A stretch of DNA of 64,000 bases from Pseudonocardia sp. (GTDB taxonomy: Bacteria; Actinomycetota; Actinomycetes; Mycobacteriales; Pseudonocardiaceae), in NCBI RefSeq assembly GCF_029263155.1, contig NZ_JAJCYB010000043.1:1-64000 (forward strand), in the 5' to 3' direction. Of this stretch, positions 35,805 to 44,517 are shown in pieces. The translations under genes were made by a program, and so were the position numbers. Positions within the stretch are counted from its first letter, which is position 1, and every line of letters starts with the position of its first letter. The notes beneath the pieces are model-generated. The model worked only from the letters and a program-made list of their open reading frames with translations, searched no databases and was not told the DNA's origin.

Positions 35805-36569
35805 TCACACCCGCACGAGCGCGTCCACACCCAGCACCGCCGCCAGCAGCAGCAGGACGACCCCGATCGGTCGGGCCAGCCGGTCCCCGAGGGTGGTATT
35901 CTTCTCCACCGCCATTACCGCGGCCAGCGCGGCCATCACGAGCAGGTCGTGCAGCCCGGCCACGACCATCACCGCCATCAGCGCCCAGCAGCAGCCGACG
36001 CAGAAGCGCCCGTGGTCGGCGCCCAGCCAGGCCGCCTCCCGCAGCGGGCGCCTGCCGTGCCAGTGGGTCAGCACGAACGTGCGCGGGCTGCGGCACTGCT
36101 CCAGGCAGCGGTACTTCAGCGGGACGAACTGGTAGGCCCCGGCCAGGGCCAGCACCCCGACCAGCGGCAGCCCGGGCGCGACGGTGACCGGGGCCACGGC
36201 GGCCAGCGCCCGCGCCCCGCGGTCGGCGAGGAACGCCAGCACGCCCGCCCCGAGCCACGCCGCCAGATAGCCCGCGACGACCGCGCCGAGCAGCACCGGA
36301 CGGTCCCGGCGGCTGCGCACGGCCGTGGAGAACAGGCCCAGCAGCGGGCGGGTCGTGGGCAGCATCATCGCGACGAGCATCACCAGCCAGGCGCCGACAT
36401 AGAGACCGAACGGGGCCGCCACCGGGCCCGCCCCGTGGTGGTGCCCCGCACCCGCGCCGCGGTGGTCGAACCAGAGCCACACCCATGCCAGCGCGGCCGT
36501 GGCGAGCAGGGCCAGGGTGACCCCCGGCCAGCGGGTGCGGGCCGGGGGCCGGGTGGTCGACGACGACAT
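35805..36569 (-). CDS. DUF2182 integral membrane protein
   Basis: A 254-residue membrane protein with about seven helices (VTLALLATAALAWVWLWF, YVGAWLVMLVAMMLP, GAVVAGYLAAWLGAGVLAFL, VGVLALAGAYQFVPLK, CVGCCWALMAVMVVAGL, VVLLLLAAVLGVDAL). Conserved family residues are AMMLPTTRPLL, QFVPLKYRCLEQCRSP and GRFCVGCCW, with clustered Cys and a His-rich loop GAGAGHHHGAG, consistent with metal binding. DUF2182 is described only as a predicted metal-binding membrane protein. It overlaps the DUF1326 gene by 1 nt, a pairing common for these families, so they probably act together. Confidence 0.85.
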   Translation of the reverse strand: MSSSTTRPPARTRWPGVTLALLATAALAWVWLWFDHRGAGAGHHHGAGPVAAPFGLYVGAWLVMLVAMMLPTTRPLLGLFSTAVRSRRDRPVLLGAVVAGYLAAWLGAGVLAFLADRGARALAAVAPVTVAPGLPLVGVLALAGAYQFVPLKYRCLEQCRSPRTFVLTHWHGRRPLREAAWLGADHGRFCVGCCWALMAVMVVAGLHDLLVMAALAAVMAVEKNTTLGDRLARPIGVVLLLLAAVLGVDALVRV

Positions 36570-37177
36570 CAGGCGCTCGCGTAGGCGAAGTCGAACTGCT
36601 CGGCGCTGTTCACCGAGAAGTCGAACCCCAGGTGGTGGGCCTGCATGTCGTGCCGGGTCGGCATCCCCGGGTAGGCGGTGCGACCGAGCACACCCGAGAG
36701 CGCGTGGTCGGTCAGGGTGGTGGGCCGCCCGTCGGGACCGCGGTGCGCGGCGACCTCGGCCGCGGCGACCTCACCGATCCGGAACCGGCCGGTGCCCTGT
36801 GCCACGTCGAAGTCGAACGTCACCCGCTCGACGGTGACCACCTCCCCGATCAGGGCCGCCAGCTCGGCCAGCGGACCGCCGGCCTGCCCGGTGAACGCCG
36901 CGAGCAGCGCGTCGTGCTGCGGGGTGGTCGAGGCGTCGTCGACGAACACCGCCGCCCGCACCGTGCCCGGCACCCCCGGCCGGCCGTCGAGGTGCCCGAT
37001 CACCCCCATGTTCAGGCCCGCGACACCGACCCCGTCGATCTCGCCCTCGTCGAAGTGGAACACCCAGTTGAACTCGCAGAACCCGCCATCGGGCTCCAGC
37101 CCGGCCGAGCACGGGCAGTAGGTGTGGCAGGTGCACACCTCGGCCATCCGGCCGTGCAGTCGGTAACCCATCGTCAT
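36569..37177 (-). CDS. DUF1326 domain protein
   Basis: A 202-residue soluble protein with the family's N-terminal Cys cluster CTCHTYCPC and a second Cys at GGFCEFNW, then VAGLNMGVIGHLDGRPG, PQHDALLAAFTGQAGGPLAEL and RHDMQAHHLGFDFSVN. Function of DUF1326 is not known; the Cys/His pattern and its DUF2182 partner suggest a metal-related role (inference). ATG 37177 is preceded by GGAGGGAG, which lies within a possible hairpin (37183-37214). It is first in a two-gene operon downstream of a SARP/BTAD-type regulator. Confidence 0.85.
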   Translation of the reverse strand: MTMGYRLHGRMAEVCTCHTYCPCSAGLEPDGGFCEFNWVFHFDEGEIDGVGVAGLNMGVIGHLDGRPGVPGTVRAAVFVDDASTTPQHDALLAAFTGQAGGPLAELAALIGEVVTVERVTFDFDVAQGTGRFRIGEVAAAEVAAHRGPDGRPTTLTDHALSGVLGRTAYPGMPTRHDMQAHHLGFDFSVNSAEQFDFAYASA

Positions 37178-37182
37178 CGTCT

Positions 37183-37214
37183 CCCTCCGTGTCGGGCAAC
37201 TGCCCTTCGGAGGG
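37183..37214 (-). promoter_or_regulatory. Hairpin that could mask the DUF1326 ribosome-binding site
   Basis: On the minus strand, CCCTCCG (37214-37208) can pair with CGGAGGG (37189-37183), which contains the Shine-Dalgarno sequence 5 nt from ATG 37177. GGGC/GCCC extends the stem inside. Translation may depend on opening this structure. Seen in sequence, effect inferred. Confidence 0.45.
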
Positions 37215-37226
37215 TGGCGGACGGGG

Positions 37227-37245
37227 CGTTCCCGGATCGTTCCCG
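37227..37245 (-). promoter_or_regulatory. 11-bp-spaced direct repeat upstream of DUF1326
   Basis: CGGGAACG occurs twice on the minus strand with an 11-bp period (37245-37238 and 37234-37227). SARP-type regulators bind direct heptamer repeats at 11-bp spacing, and the adjacent upstream gene encodes one, so this is a plausible target. Confidence 0.4.
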
Positions 37246-37264
37246 ACCCGCGGGCGCCGTCGGC

Positions 37265-40200
37265 TCAGCGCTCGGCGAGCCGGCGGCAGCGGGCCTCGTC
37301 GAGGGGCTGCCCGGCCCGGGCGAAGCCGGCGGCCGCATCGGCGAACCGGGCCGCGGCGCCGGCGGGATCGGCGGCCGCGGCTCGCAGGTGCCCGTGCACC
37401 TCGGTGAGCGCGGCGTCCCAGGCCGGCAGCCGCATCACCACCCCGGCGAGGTACTCGGCCGCGCGGGCGTGCCGGTCCGCGCGCTCGAGGTCCCCGCTGC
37501 GGGCGGCCGCGATCGCGGCCGGGACGGCGAAGGTGATCCGGCAGCCCGGACAGGTCTCCAGCGGGCCGCGCACCGCCGCCTCCGCACGGTCGAGCACCGC
37601 GGGCAGGGCGGCCGGGTCGGTGGTCGCGGTCAACCGGGTGCCGTAGATCCGGTCGAACAGGTGGAAGCCGATGTCGGTCTCCCGGGCCGCGGCCAGGGCG
37701 TCGTCGAGCAGCGCCGTGGCGTCCTCGGGCCGCTCGCGCAGCAGCGCCAGCTCGGCGAGCCGTTGCAGGGCCAGCGACTCGCCGACCGTCGCCCCGATCC
37801 GCCGGTAGGCCCCGAGCACGTCGCGCAGGTCGCGCTCGGCGTCGTCGAGCCGGCCGGCGAGCAGCTCGGCCTCCCCGCGCAGCGTCCGCGCGAACGCGTC
37901 GGCCCGGGCGGCCCCCAGCCGGCGCGCCTCGGCGCCGAGGGCGTCGGCGTAGGCGATGACGTCGGGATAGGGCCGGGCGCCGTAGAGCAGTCGCTGGGTC
38001 ATGCACAGGTGGCCGTCGAAGACCCGCACAGCCAGCTCGGGCAGGTCCGCGGTGTCCAGCAGGTCGGCCTGCACGCTCTCGCGCAGCTCCCCGCGGGCGT
38101 GTGCGGCCGCGGCCTGCGCCCAGGAGGCGACCACGATCGCGGCGCGGTCCCCCGACTCCAGCGCGACCCGGCGGCTGCGGGCCGACAGCGCGCTGCCCCG
38201 CGCCGGGTCGGTGTAGCCCAGCGCGGCGGCACCGCTGTGGGTCAGCGCCTGGGCCAGCCGCCCCGCCACCGTGGCCGGGGTGAGCCCCTCGACGGTGCGC
38301 ATCGCGCGCGGGCCGTCGCCCTGCTTGAGCTCGGCGAGTGCCTGCATCGCCCGCAGGTCCTGGGCGTCGGGATCGCCCAGGCGGTGGGCCGCGCGGTCGT
38401 AGGCCGCGGGCGCGCGCGGGTCCCCCAGCGCGTCGAGGACCTCGGCGCGGCGGCGCAGCGCGACCCGATCGTCCGGCGCGTCGGCGAGCAGCCGGTCGAG
38501 GTGCCCCAACGCGTCGGGGAACGCGCCCAGGGCCGCGGCCCGATGGGCGGCGTCCAGGAGCCAGGGGCGGGCCCGGTCGGGCCGGTGACCCGCCCGCCAG
38601 TGCGCCGCGACCAGGGCGGGCGACGCGGCGACGACGCCGAGCCGGTCGGCGATCGCCCGGTGTTCGACCGCGCGCCGGTGCGGGGGGATCTGCTCGATCA
38701 GGGCGTCACGCACCAGGTCGTGGCGGAACCGGTAGCGCCCGTCGGCGACGACCAGCGCACCGGTGGCGACGGCGTCGTCGAGCAGCCCGGTGCTGTCCGG
38801 TTCGGGTAGCGCCAGCAACGACGCCACCTCCGCCGGGTCCAGCTCATCGGCGGCCAGCGCCAGCGTTCGCAGCCCCGACAGGTGCGCGGGCGCCAGATCG
38901 AGGAACCGCGCGGTGAGCGCCGACCACACGTTCATCGGCACCGCCAGCGGCTCACGGGCGCCGCAGGCGCGGGCCAGCTCCTCGGCGAAGAACGGGTTGC
39001 CGCGGCTGAGCTCGGCGATGCGGTCGAGCACCCCGTCGTCGGGCCGGGTCGTCGCGGCCGCGACCGCGACGGCACGGATGTCCTCACCGGCGAGCGGGCC
39101 GAGGTCGATCCGGGCGCTCCGGTGCGCGCGGGCCAGGTCGACGACCAACCGGTGCACCCAGGACGGCACCTGCTCCGGTCGCAGTGCGAGGACGATGGTG
39201 ACCGGGCACCGCGCGCCGTCGCGCGCCAGGTCGGTGCACACCTCGGCGGTCGCCTCGTCCATCCGGTGCGCGTCGTCGACGACCAGCACCGTCCCCGGGG
39301 ACGGGCACGCCTCGAACAGCCGGCGCACCGCGCCGATCACCCGGTGCCGGGTCAGGCCGGCGTCCGGGTCCGGCACGGCGCCGCGGACCAGGGCGAGCAG
39401 CACCTCGCGGTGCGCCTCGCCGATCGTGTCCGGCAGCCGCGCACCCGGATGGTCACCGGCGCCGCGCAGCACCTCCGCGACGGCACGAGCGACCGGGCCG
39501 TAGGGCCGGTCGTCGGGAACCGCGTGCACCGTCGCCACCGTCGCGCCGCGCTCGCGCGCGGAGTCGGCCAGGTGTGCACACAGGGTCGACTTGCCGATCC
39601 CGGCCGGGCCGAACACGAGCAGGGCGCCCGCCGTCCCACGGTCGGGCGCGTCGAGCACCGCGCCGGCCGTCGCCAGCTCGACCTCGCGTCCCCGCAGCAC
39701 CGGTGGCGGCGCGTCGAGCCCTTCGACGCACCGCAGGTAGACCTCCCGGGTCCGCGGGTCGGGGGTGACGTCGAGCTCCTCCGCGAGCGCGGCACGCAGC
39801 CGCCCGTACCAGCGGATCGCCTCGTGGCGGGCCCCGTCGGCGAGCGCCGCGCGCATCAGCTCGCGGTGGGCCTGCTCGTCGGTGGGGTCGAGCTCGACGA
39901 TCCGCGCCCACTCGCCCGCGCGGCGCAGCAGCCGCAGACGCAGTGCCGCCACCCGCTCCCGGTCCTCCCGGGCCCAGTCCGCGTAGCGGGCGTCGGGCAA
40001 CGGCTCGCCGGGCAGCGTTGCCGCCAGTTCGCCCGCGCGTCCCGGGTCGGGCCCGTCCAGCGCCGCCCGGGCCCGGTCCTCGAACTCCTCGACGTCGGTC
40101 CGCACGGTGGCGTCCGGACACAGCGCCACGGCGCCGCCGGCCAGGGTCACCGCGTCCGGTCGGTCCAACGCCTTGCGGGCGTGGTGCGCGGCTTTACGCA

Positions 40201-40420
40201 GGTTGGCCGCACCTGCGCCCGGCTCGAGGTGCGGCCACAGGGCCTCGATCACCTGCTCGCGCCGCAACCGGTGCCCCGGCGCCAGTGCGAGCAGCGCCAC
40301 CAGCTCCTCGCAGCGCCGCGTAGGCCAGCGGGGTCCGGCCACCGGCCGGCCGTCGACGACGGCGCGAAACCCGCCGAGCAGCTCGAACCGCACCTCGCCG
40401 AGGGGTGCGTGGTCGGTCAT
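37265..40420 (-). CDS. SARP/BTAD-type ATPase transcriptional regulator
   Basis: A 1051-residue AfsR-like regulator. Residues about 8-95 form an OmpR-type winged helix (VRFELLGGFRAVVDG, LLALAPGHRLRREQVIEALWP, ANLRKAAHHARKAL). The BTAD domain follows (DPTDEQAHRELMRAALADGARHEAIRWYGRLR, ELDVTPDPRTREVYLR). An AAA/STAND ATPase has Walker A FGPAGIGKSTLCAHL (about residue 270) and Walker B TVLVVDDAHRMDEATAEV. The C-terminal 500 residues are TPR-like helical repeats. ATG 40420 begins where homology begins. It lies 87 nt upstream of the DUF1326/DUF2182 pair on the same strand and probably regulates it. Confidence 0.85.
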   Translation of the reverse strand: MTDHAPLGEVRFELLGGFRAVVDGRPVAGPRWPTRRCEELVALLALAPGHRLRREQVIEALWPHLEPGAGAANLRKAAHHARKALDRPDAVTLAGGAVALCPDATVRTDVEEFEDRARAALDGPDPGRAGELAATLPGEPLPDARYADWAREDRERVAALRLRLLRRAGEWARIVELDPTDEQAHRELMRAALADGARHEAIRWYGRLRAALAEELDVTPDPRTREVYLRCVEGLDAPPPVLRGREVELATAGAVLDAPDRGTAGALLVFGPAGIGKSTLCAHLADSARERGATVATVHAVPDDRPYGPVARAVAEVLRGAGDHPGARLPDTIGEAHREVLLALVRGAVPDPDAGLTRHRVIGAVRRLFEACPSPGTVLVVDDAHRMDEATAEVCTDLARDGARCPVTIVLALRPEQVPSWVHRLVVDLARAHRSARIDLGPLAGEDIRAVAVAAATTRPDDGVLDRIAELSRGNPFFAEELARACGAREPLAVPMNVWSALTARFLDLAPAHLSGLRTLALAADELDPAEVASLLALPEPDSTGLLDDAVATGALVVADGRYRFRHDLVRDALIEQIPPHRRAVEHRAIADRLGVVAASPALVAAHWRAGHRPDRARPWLLDAAHRAAALGAFPDALGHLDRLLADAPDDRVALRRRAEVLDALGDPRAPAAYDRAAHRLGDPDAQDLRAMQALAELKQGDGPRAMRTVEGLTPATVAGRLAQALTHSGAAALGYTDPARGSALSARSRRVALESGDRAAIVVASWAQAAAAHARGELRESVQADLLDTADLPELAVRVFDGHLCMTQRLLYGARPYPDVIAYADALGAEARRLGAARADAFARTLRGEAELLAGRLDDAERDLRDVLGAYRRIGATVGESLALQRLAELALLRERPEDATALLDDALAAARETDIGFHLFDRIYGTRLTATTDPAALPAVLDRAEAAVRGPLETCPGCRITFAVPAAIAAARSGDLERADRHARAAEYLAGVVMRLPAWDAALTEVHGHLRAAAADPAGAAARFADAAAGFARAGQPLDEARCRRLAER

Positions 40421-40555
40421 GTCCACCGCCGATCCTCGCCCGTGCCTGGTGTCACCCGACGATAGGTGCCGGACGCAAGGAGCACCGTCGTGCCACCGGC
40501 CCGCACCGGAGCACCCGGCCGCACCCGCTGCTCCCACCACCCAGCGCCACAGACC

Positions 40556-40942
40556 TCAGGGCGGCAGGGGGGCACCGGTGCGGCGAACGTCCGGCCCGCA
40601 CCGGCGCAGCGCGGGCGCCACCAGCGCGCAACCGAGCAGGGTGAGCACCAGTCCGCAGACCACGACGATCCGCACCGACCCCGGCACGCCCTCGACGATC
40701 AGTGCGGGCACCGACGTCAGCGCCGACACCAGCCGCAGGACCACGAGCCAGCGCAGGGCGACCCGCCCACCGCGCCAGGCGGGCACCAGCAGCACCAGGC
40801 TCACCACGCCCAGCACGCTGGCCGCCACCGCGACCTCGATCGGCGGGAACCCGCCCTCGGCGAACAGCACCGTGACCGCGTCGAGCACGGAGAGCACGCC
40901 CAGCAGGACCAGCCCGGCGGTCGTCGCCGCGGTGCGCCTCAT
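40556..40942 (-). CDS. Small integral membrane protein
   Basis: 128 residues, four predicted hydrophobic helices (AATTAGLVLLGVLSVLDAVTVLF, VAVAASVLGVVSLVLLVPAW, LRWLVVLRLVSALTSVPALIV, IVVVCGLVLTLLGCALVAPAL) and a basic C terminus. No named family recognised. ATG 40942 overlaps the stop of the upstream gene (ATGA), so the two membrane proteins are coupled. Function unknown. Confidence 0.7.
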   Translation of the reverse strand: MRRTAATTAGLVLLGVLSVLDAVTVLFAEGGFPPIEVAVAASVLGVVSLVLLVPAWRGGRVALRWLVVLRLVSALTSVPALIVEGVPGSVRIVVVCGLVLTLLGCALVAPALRRCGPDVRRTGAPLPP

Positions 40943-41631
40943 GCCGTCACCACCGACGGGCTGCGCCGCACGAGCACGGCGGCCGCGGCGGCGAACCCGA
41001 CCCCGGTCAGCGACCACGCCACCGCATCGAGGACGTGGTTCGGCAGCAGCACCACGAACACCAGGTGCAGCGGCTGCGACACACCCAGGGCCACGGCCGC
41101 CCACGTCGGGATGACCCCGCGCAGCGCGACGGCCAGCAGCACCGCACCGAGGATGTGCCCGACCACGAACACGAGGCCCGGCAGTGCGAGCACCGGGATC
41201 GCCGCGGCGGCGGTCTCGAGGGCCACGACGGTCTCGGCGGGCACCCCGGCGCCGGCCGCGGCCAGGGCCGTCGCGTCGACACCGTGCGAGGCGAACAGGC
41301 TCAGGAAGCCCAGCCAGGACAGCACGGCCGCGACCGCCCCGAGCACCGGCCGCGACCGCACGGCGAGCCAGCCCGCCATCCCCACGCCCAGGGGCAGCGT
41401 CAGCAGCGCCAGGTAGGCCAGCCAGAGCACCAGGGTCTGGGCGCCCGGTGCCGCCATGATCTTCTCCACCAGGACGAGCGGTTCGTCGACGGTGTCGTAG
41501 GGCAGCACACCGCGCAGCAGCCCGATGGCCACCGGCCCGGTGAGGGCGACACCGACGGCGGTGCCGGCGAGCAGCCGGGACAGTGCGGGCGGCCGGTCGA
41601 GGGCGGCCACAGGGGTGGGTTCGTGCAGCAT
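40939..41631 (-). CDS. Integral membrane protein of unknown function
   Basis: 230 residues with about six hydrophobic helices (SRLLAGTAVGVALTGPVAIGLL, TLVLWLAYLALLTLPLGVGMAGW, VLGAVAAVLSWLGFLSLF, VLALPGLVFVVGHILGAVLLAVAL, AAVALGVSQPLHLVFVVLLP, VAWSLTGVGFAAAAAVLV). The layout resembles small DUF4386-like membrane proteins, but I cannot assign a family. It is divergent from the sensor kinase gene, so it may be a target of that two-component system (inference). Confidence 0.7.
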   Translation of the reverse strand: MLHEPTPVAALDRPPALSRLLAGTAVGVALTGPVAIGLLRGVLPYDTVDEPLVLVEKIMAAPGAQTLVLWLAYLALLTLPLGVGMAGWLAVRSRPVLGAVAAVLSWLGFLSLFASHGVDATALAAAGAGVPAETVVALETAAAAIPVLALPGLVFVVGHILGAVLLAVALRGVIPTWAAVALGVSQPLHLVFVVLLPNHVLDAVAWSLTGVGFAAAAAVLVRRSPSVVTA

Positions 41632-41722
41632 CGGATCCTCCGGGGGGGTGGACGGGCTGGTGGACGCGGCTCAGCGTCGACGCGCCCGGTACCCGCGCGA
41701 CAGGGCAGCGGGCCGGTCCGAC

Positions 41723-41738
41723 CCGGGCGATCGCCCGG
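41723..41738. promoter_or_regulatory. 16-bp perfect palindrome upstream of the sensor kinase
   Basis: CCGGGCGATCGCCCGG lies in the 151-nt divergent gap between the membrane-protein genes and the kinase gene. A regulator site is possible; GC-rich palindromes are frequent in this genome, so confidence is low. Confidence 0.35.
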
Positions 41739-41782
41739 CTGATCCGGGTGGTGGACCCGGGACAACCGGCCCCGGACGGCCC

Positions 41783-43855
41783 ATGATGAGCGCCATGAGC
41801 ACCGACGGGTTCGGACGCACCCGGGCCCGCACCGGAGCGGCGTTCGGCCTGTTCGGGCTCGTCGTGGCCGAGGTGGGCGTCGCCCTCGGCGGATCGCTCG
41901 CCGTCGGCATGGGCTTCGCCGACTTCCGCGACTCCTTCGCGCTCACCAACTCGGCGATCGCGCTGTCGTGCGCGGTGAGCGGGGTGCTGATCGCCTGGCA
42001 GCGGCCCCGCAACCCGCTGGGGTGGGTGCTGCTGGCCGCCGGAGTGCTGCAGGGTGCCACGGCGGCGATGTCACCGCTGCTGGCCGCCGCGACCGCGAAC
42101 GACTGGCCGGAGCCCGCGATCCGGACGCTGACCACGGTGTTCCTGTTCTCGTGGCCGTGGTCGATCGGGCTGTGCCTGCCGCTGGCGCTGCTGCTGTTCC
42201 CCGACGGACGGTTGCCGGGTCGCCGGTGGCGGTGGGTCGGGTGGGCGACCGTGGTCTCCGGTGTGTTGTTCGTCGCGCAGTTCGGCACCGGGCCGGCGGA
42301 CCTGCTCGACGACGCCCGGGTCCGGTCGTGGTTCGAGCTGCCCTTCTACTCCGATCTGGCCCCGCTGTGGCGGGCGTCGGAAGTGCTCGGCCTCGCGGTC
42401 CTGCTGGCCGCACTGCTGAGCCTGGTCGTGCGGTACCGCAACGGCGGCGAGCAGCTGCGCCGCCAGCTGCTCTGGCTGGTGCTGGCCGTGCTGGTGATGG
42501 TGGTGGCCCTGGTCGTCTGGGGACCGGGCGGGGACGGGCCGCTGGTGCTGATCCTGCTGTGCATCGCGGCGGTCCCGGCGGCGATGACCATCGCCGTGCT
42601 GCGCCACCACCTGCTCGACATCCGGCTCGCGGTGTCGCGCGCCGTGCTCTACGGGCTGCTCACCGCGGGCGCCGTCGGTGCCTACCTCGGTCTCGTCGCC
42701 GTGGCGGACGCGGTGCTGCGCAGCGACATCGGACCGGGCGACATCGGGCCGGGCGACATCGGGCCGGGCAGTCCCCTGCTGGCCACCCTGCTCATCGCCG
42801 TGGGTTTCAACCCGGTCCGGGTGCGGCTGCAGCGGGTCGTGGACCGCGCGCTCTACGGCGACCGCGCCGATCCGGTGCGCGCGGTGTCCCGGCTCGGTGC
42901 CCGGCTGGCCTCGCACGCCGGGACCGACCCCGCCGACGGGCCCGCGGTGGTCCGGGAGGCCCTCCGGCTGCCGTACGCGGCCCTGCGTTCCGGCGGTGTC
43001 GAACAGGCCGCCGACGGCGAACCCACCGAGCGGGTCGAGACCGTCGCCCTGGTCTACCGCGGCGAACAGGTCGGCGAGCTGGTCGTCGGGGTCCGCACGG
43101 GGCAGCAGCGGCTCGACCGGGCCGACCGGGCGGTGCTGGAACTGCTGGCCGCTCCCCTGGCCATCGCCGTGCACGCCACCGCGTTGTCCGATGCGGTGCA
43201 ACGCTCCCGGGAACACATCGTGGCCGCCCGGGAGGAGGAACGGCGCCGGTTGCGCCGCGACCTGCACGACGGGCTCGGACCCGTGCTCACCGGCATGACC
43301 TTCCTGGCCGACGCCGCGACGAACCTGCTGCGGACCGACCCGGACCGGGCACTCGAGCTGCTCGGCCGGCTCCGCGCGGGGGCCGGTGAGGGACTCGACG
43401 ACATCCGCAGGCTCGTCCACGAGCTGCGACCGCCGTCACTGGACGAGCTGGGGCTCGTCGGCGCCCTGAGCAGGCGGGCCGATCTGCTGCGCAGCACCGG
43501 CCGCGACGTCGTCGTCGAGGCGCCGGCGGAGCTCCCGCCGCTCACCGCCGCGGTCGAGGTGGCGGCCTTCCGGATCGCGGAGGAGGCACTCACGAACGCC
43601 ATCCGGCACTCCCGGGCCGACCATGTCCGGGCCGAGCTCGTGGTGAACGGCGCGCTGGAGGTGACGGTCACCGACGACGGCGGGCCGGCGCGGGCACCGT
43701 GGCGTCCCGGCGTCGGGATGGCGTCGATGCGGGAACGGGCCACGGAGATCGGCGGGACCTGCGAGATCGGGCCGGTGCCCGCGGGCGGGCGGGTGCGGGC
43801 CCGGCTCCCCCTGCTCGGCCCCGCCCGCGGTGACGGAGGGCCGACCGATGGATGA
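41783..43855 (+). CDS. NarL-type membrane sensor histidine kinase
   Basis: About 690 residues. The N-terminal half has nine to ten membrane helices with short loops and no large extracellular domain (LFGLVVAEVGVALGGSLAVG, LSCAVSGVLIAWQRP, LPLALLLFPDGRLPG, LLLAALLSLVVRYRNGGEQLRRQLLW). A GAF-like cytoplasmic part follows. The HisKA_3 helix is ARERREEERRRLRRDLHDG-type: REEERRRLRRDLHDGLGPVL with phospho-His, and the ATPase has FRIAEEALTNAIRHSRADH and RPGVGMASMRERA. ATG 41783, 41786 and 41795 are all possible starts. It overlaps its response regulator gene by 8 nt. Signal unknown. Confidence 0.88.
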   Translation: MMSAMSTDGFGRTRARTGAAFGLFGLVVAEVGVALGGSLAVGMGFADFRDSFALTNSAIALSCAVSGVLIAWQRPRNPLGWVLLAAGVLQGATAAMSPLLAAATANDWPEPAIRTLTTVFLFSWPWSIGLCLPLALLLFPDGRLPGRRWRWVGWATVVSGVLFVAQFGTGPADLLDDARVRSWFELPFYSDLAPLWRASEVLGLAVLLAALLSLVVRYRNGGEQLRRQLLWLVLAVLVMVVALVVWGPGGDGPLVLILLCIAAVPAAMTIAVLRHHLLDIRLAVSRAVLYGLLTAGAVGAYLGLVAVADAVLRSDIGPGDIGPGDIGPGSPLLATLLIAVGFNPVRVRLQRVVDRALYGDRADPVRAVSRLGARLASHAGTDPADGPAVVREALRLPYAALRSGGVEQAADGEPTERVETVALVYRGEQVGELVVGVRTGQQRLDRADRAVLELLAAPLAIAVHATALSDAVQRSREHIVAAREEERRRLRRDLHDGLGPVLTGMTFLADAATNLLRTDPDRALELLGRLRAGAGEGLDDIRRLVHELRPPSLDELGLVGALSRRADLLRSTGRDVVVEAPAELPPLTAAVEVAAFRIAEEALTNAIRHSRADHVRAELVVNGALEVTVTDDGGPARAPWRPGVGMASMRERATEIGGTCEIGPVPAGGRVRARLPLLGPARGDGGPTDG

Positions 43856-44510
43856 CCCGCTGCGCGTGGTGCTCGCCGACGACCACCCGGTGGTGCGCGA
43901 CGGGCTGTCCGCCCTGCTCGCGTCGGTGGACCGCATCGACGTCGTCGCGACGGCGGCCACCGGCCGGGACGCGGTGGCGGCGGCGGTCACTGCGGCGCCG
44001 GACGTGATCGTGCTGGACATCCAGATGCCCGATCTCGACGGGGTCGGCGCCGCCCGGGAGATCCGCCGGGCCGCGCCGCGGGTCGCCGTCCTCATGCTGA
44101 CGATGTTCGACGACGACGCGTCGGTGTTCGCCGCGATGCGCGCAGGCGCCCGCGGCTACGTGCTCAAGGGGTCGGGCCAGGAGGAGATCGTGCGGGCCAT
44201 CCGGGCGGTGGCCGCGGGCGAGGCGATCTTCTCCCCCGGCGTGGCGGCCCGCGTCCTCGAGCACCTCTCCGGCTCGGCGGCCGCCGCCGACCCCTTCCCT
44301 GCCCTCACCCCGCGGGAGCGCCAGGTCCTGGAGCTGCTCGCCGCCGGCCTGCGCACCACCGAGATCGCCGCCCGGCTCGGCACGGCGGTCAAGACCACCA
44401 CCAACCACGCCTCGTCGGTGTTCGCCAAGCTGCAGGTCGACGGCCGGGCGGAGGCCGTGCGGCGGGCCCGGCGCGCCGGCATGGGGGGCGGGCAGCCCCC
44501 GATCCCGTGA
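43848..44510 (+). CDS. NarL/FixJ-family response regulator
   Basis: A 220-residue partner of the preceding kinase. The receiver domain has the acidic pair ADDHPVVRDGL, phospho-Asp in VIVLDIQMPDLDG (about residue 55), the Thr in MLTMFDDD and Lys in GYVLKGSG. The LuxR-type HTH is LTPRERQVLELLAAGLRTTEIAARL with recognition helix KTTTNHASSVFAKLQV. ATG 43848 follows GGAGGG at 7 nt. The gene ends 8 nt before a convergent acyl-CoA dehydrogenase gene. Confidence 0.92.
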   Translation: MDDPLRVVLADDHPVVRDGLSALLASVDRIDVVATAATGRDAVAAAVTAAPDVIVLDIQMPDLDGVGAAREIRRAAPRVAVLMLTMFDDDASVFAAMRAGARGYVLKGSGQEEIVRAIRAVAAGEAIFSPGVAARVLEHLSGSAAAADPFPALTPRERQVLELLAAGLRTTEIAARLGTAVKTTTNHASSVFAKLQVDGRAEAVRRARRAGMGGGQPPIP

Positions 44511-44517
44511 CCCGCCG

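Noticed and set aside
37265..40420. Pathway-specific regulator of an antibiotic gene cluster
   Set aside because: The protein is SARP/AfsR-like, but no biosynthetic genes surround it; the neighbours are DUF1326/DUF2182 and small membrane proteins.
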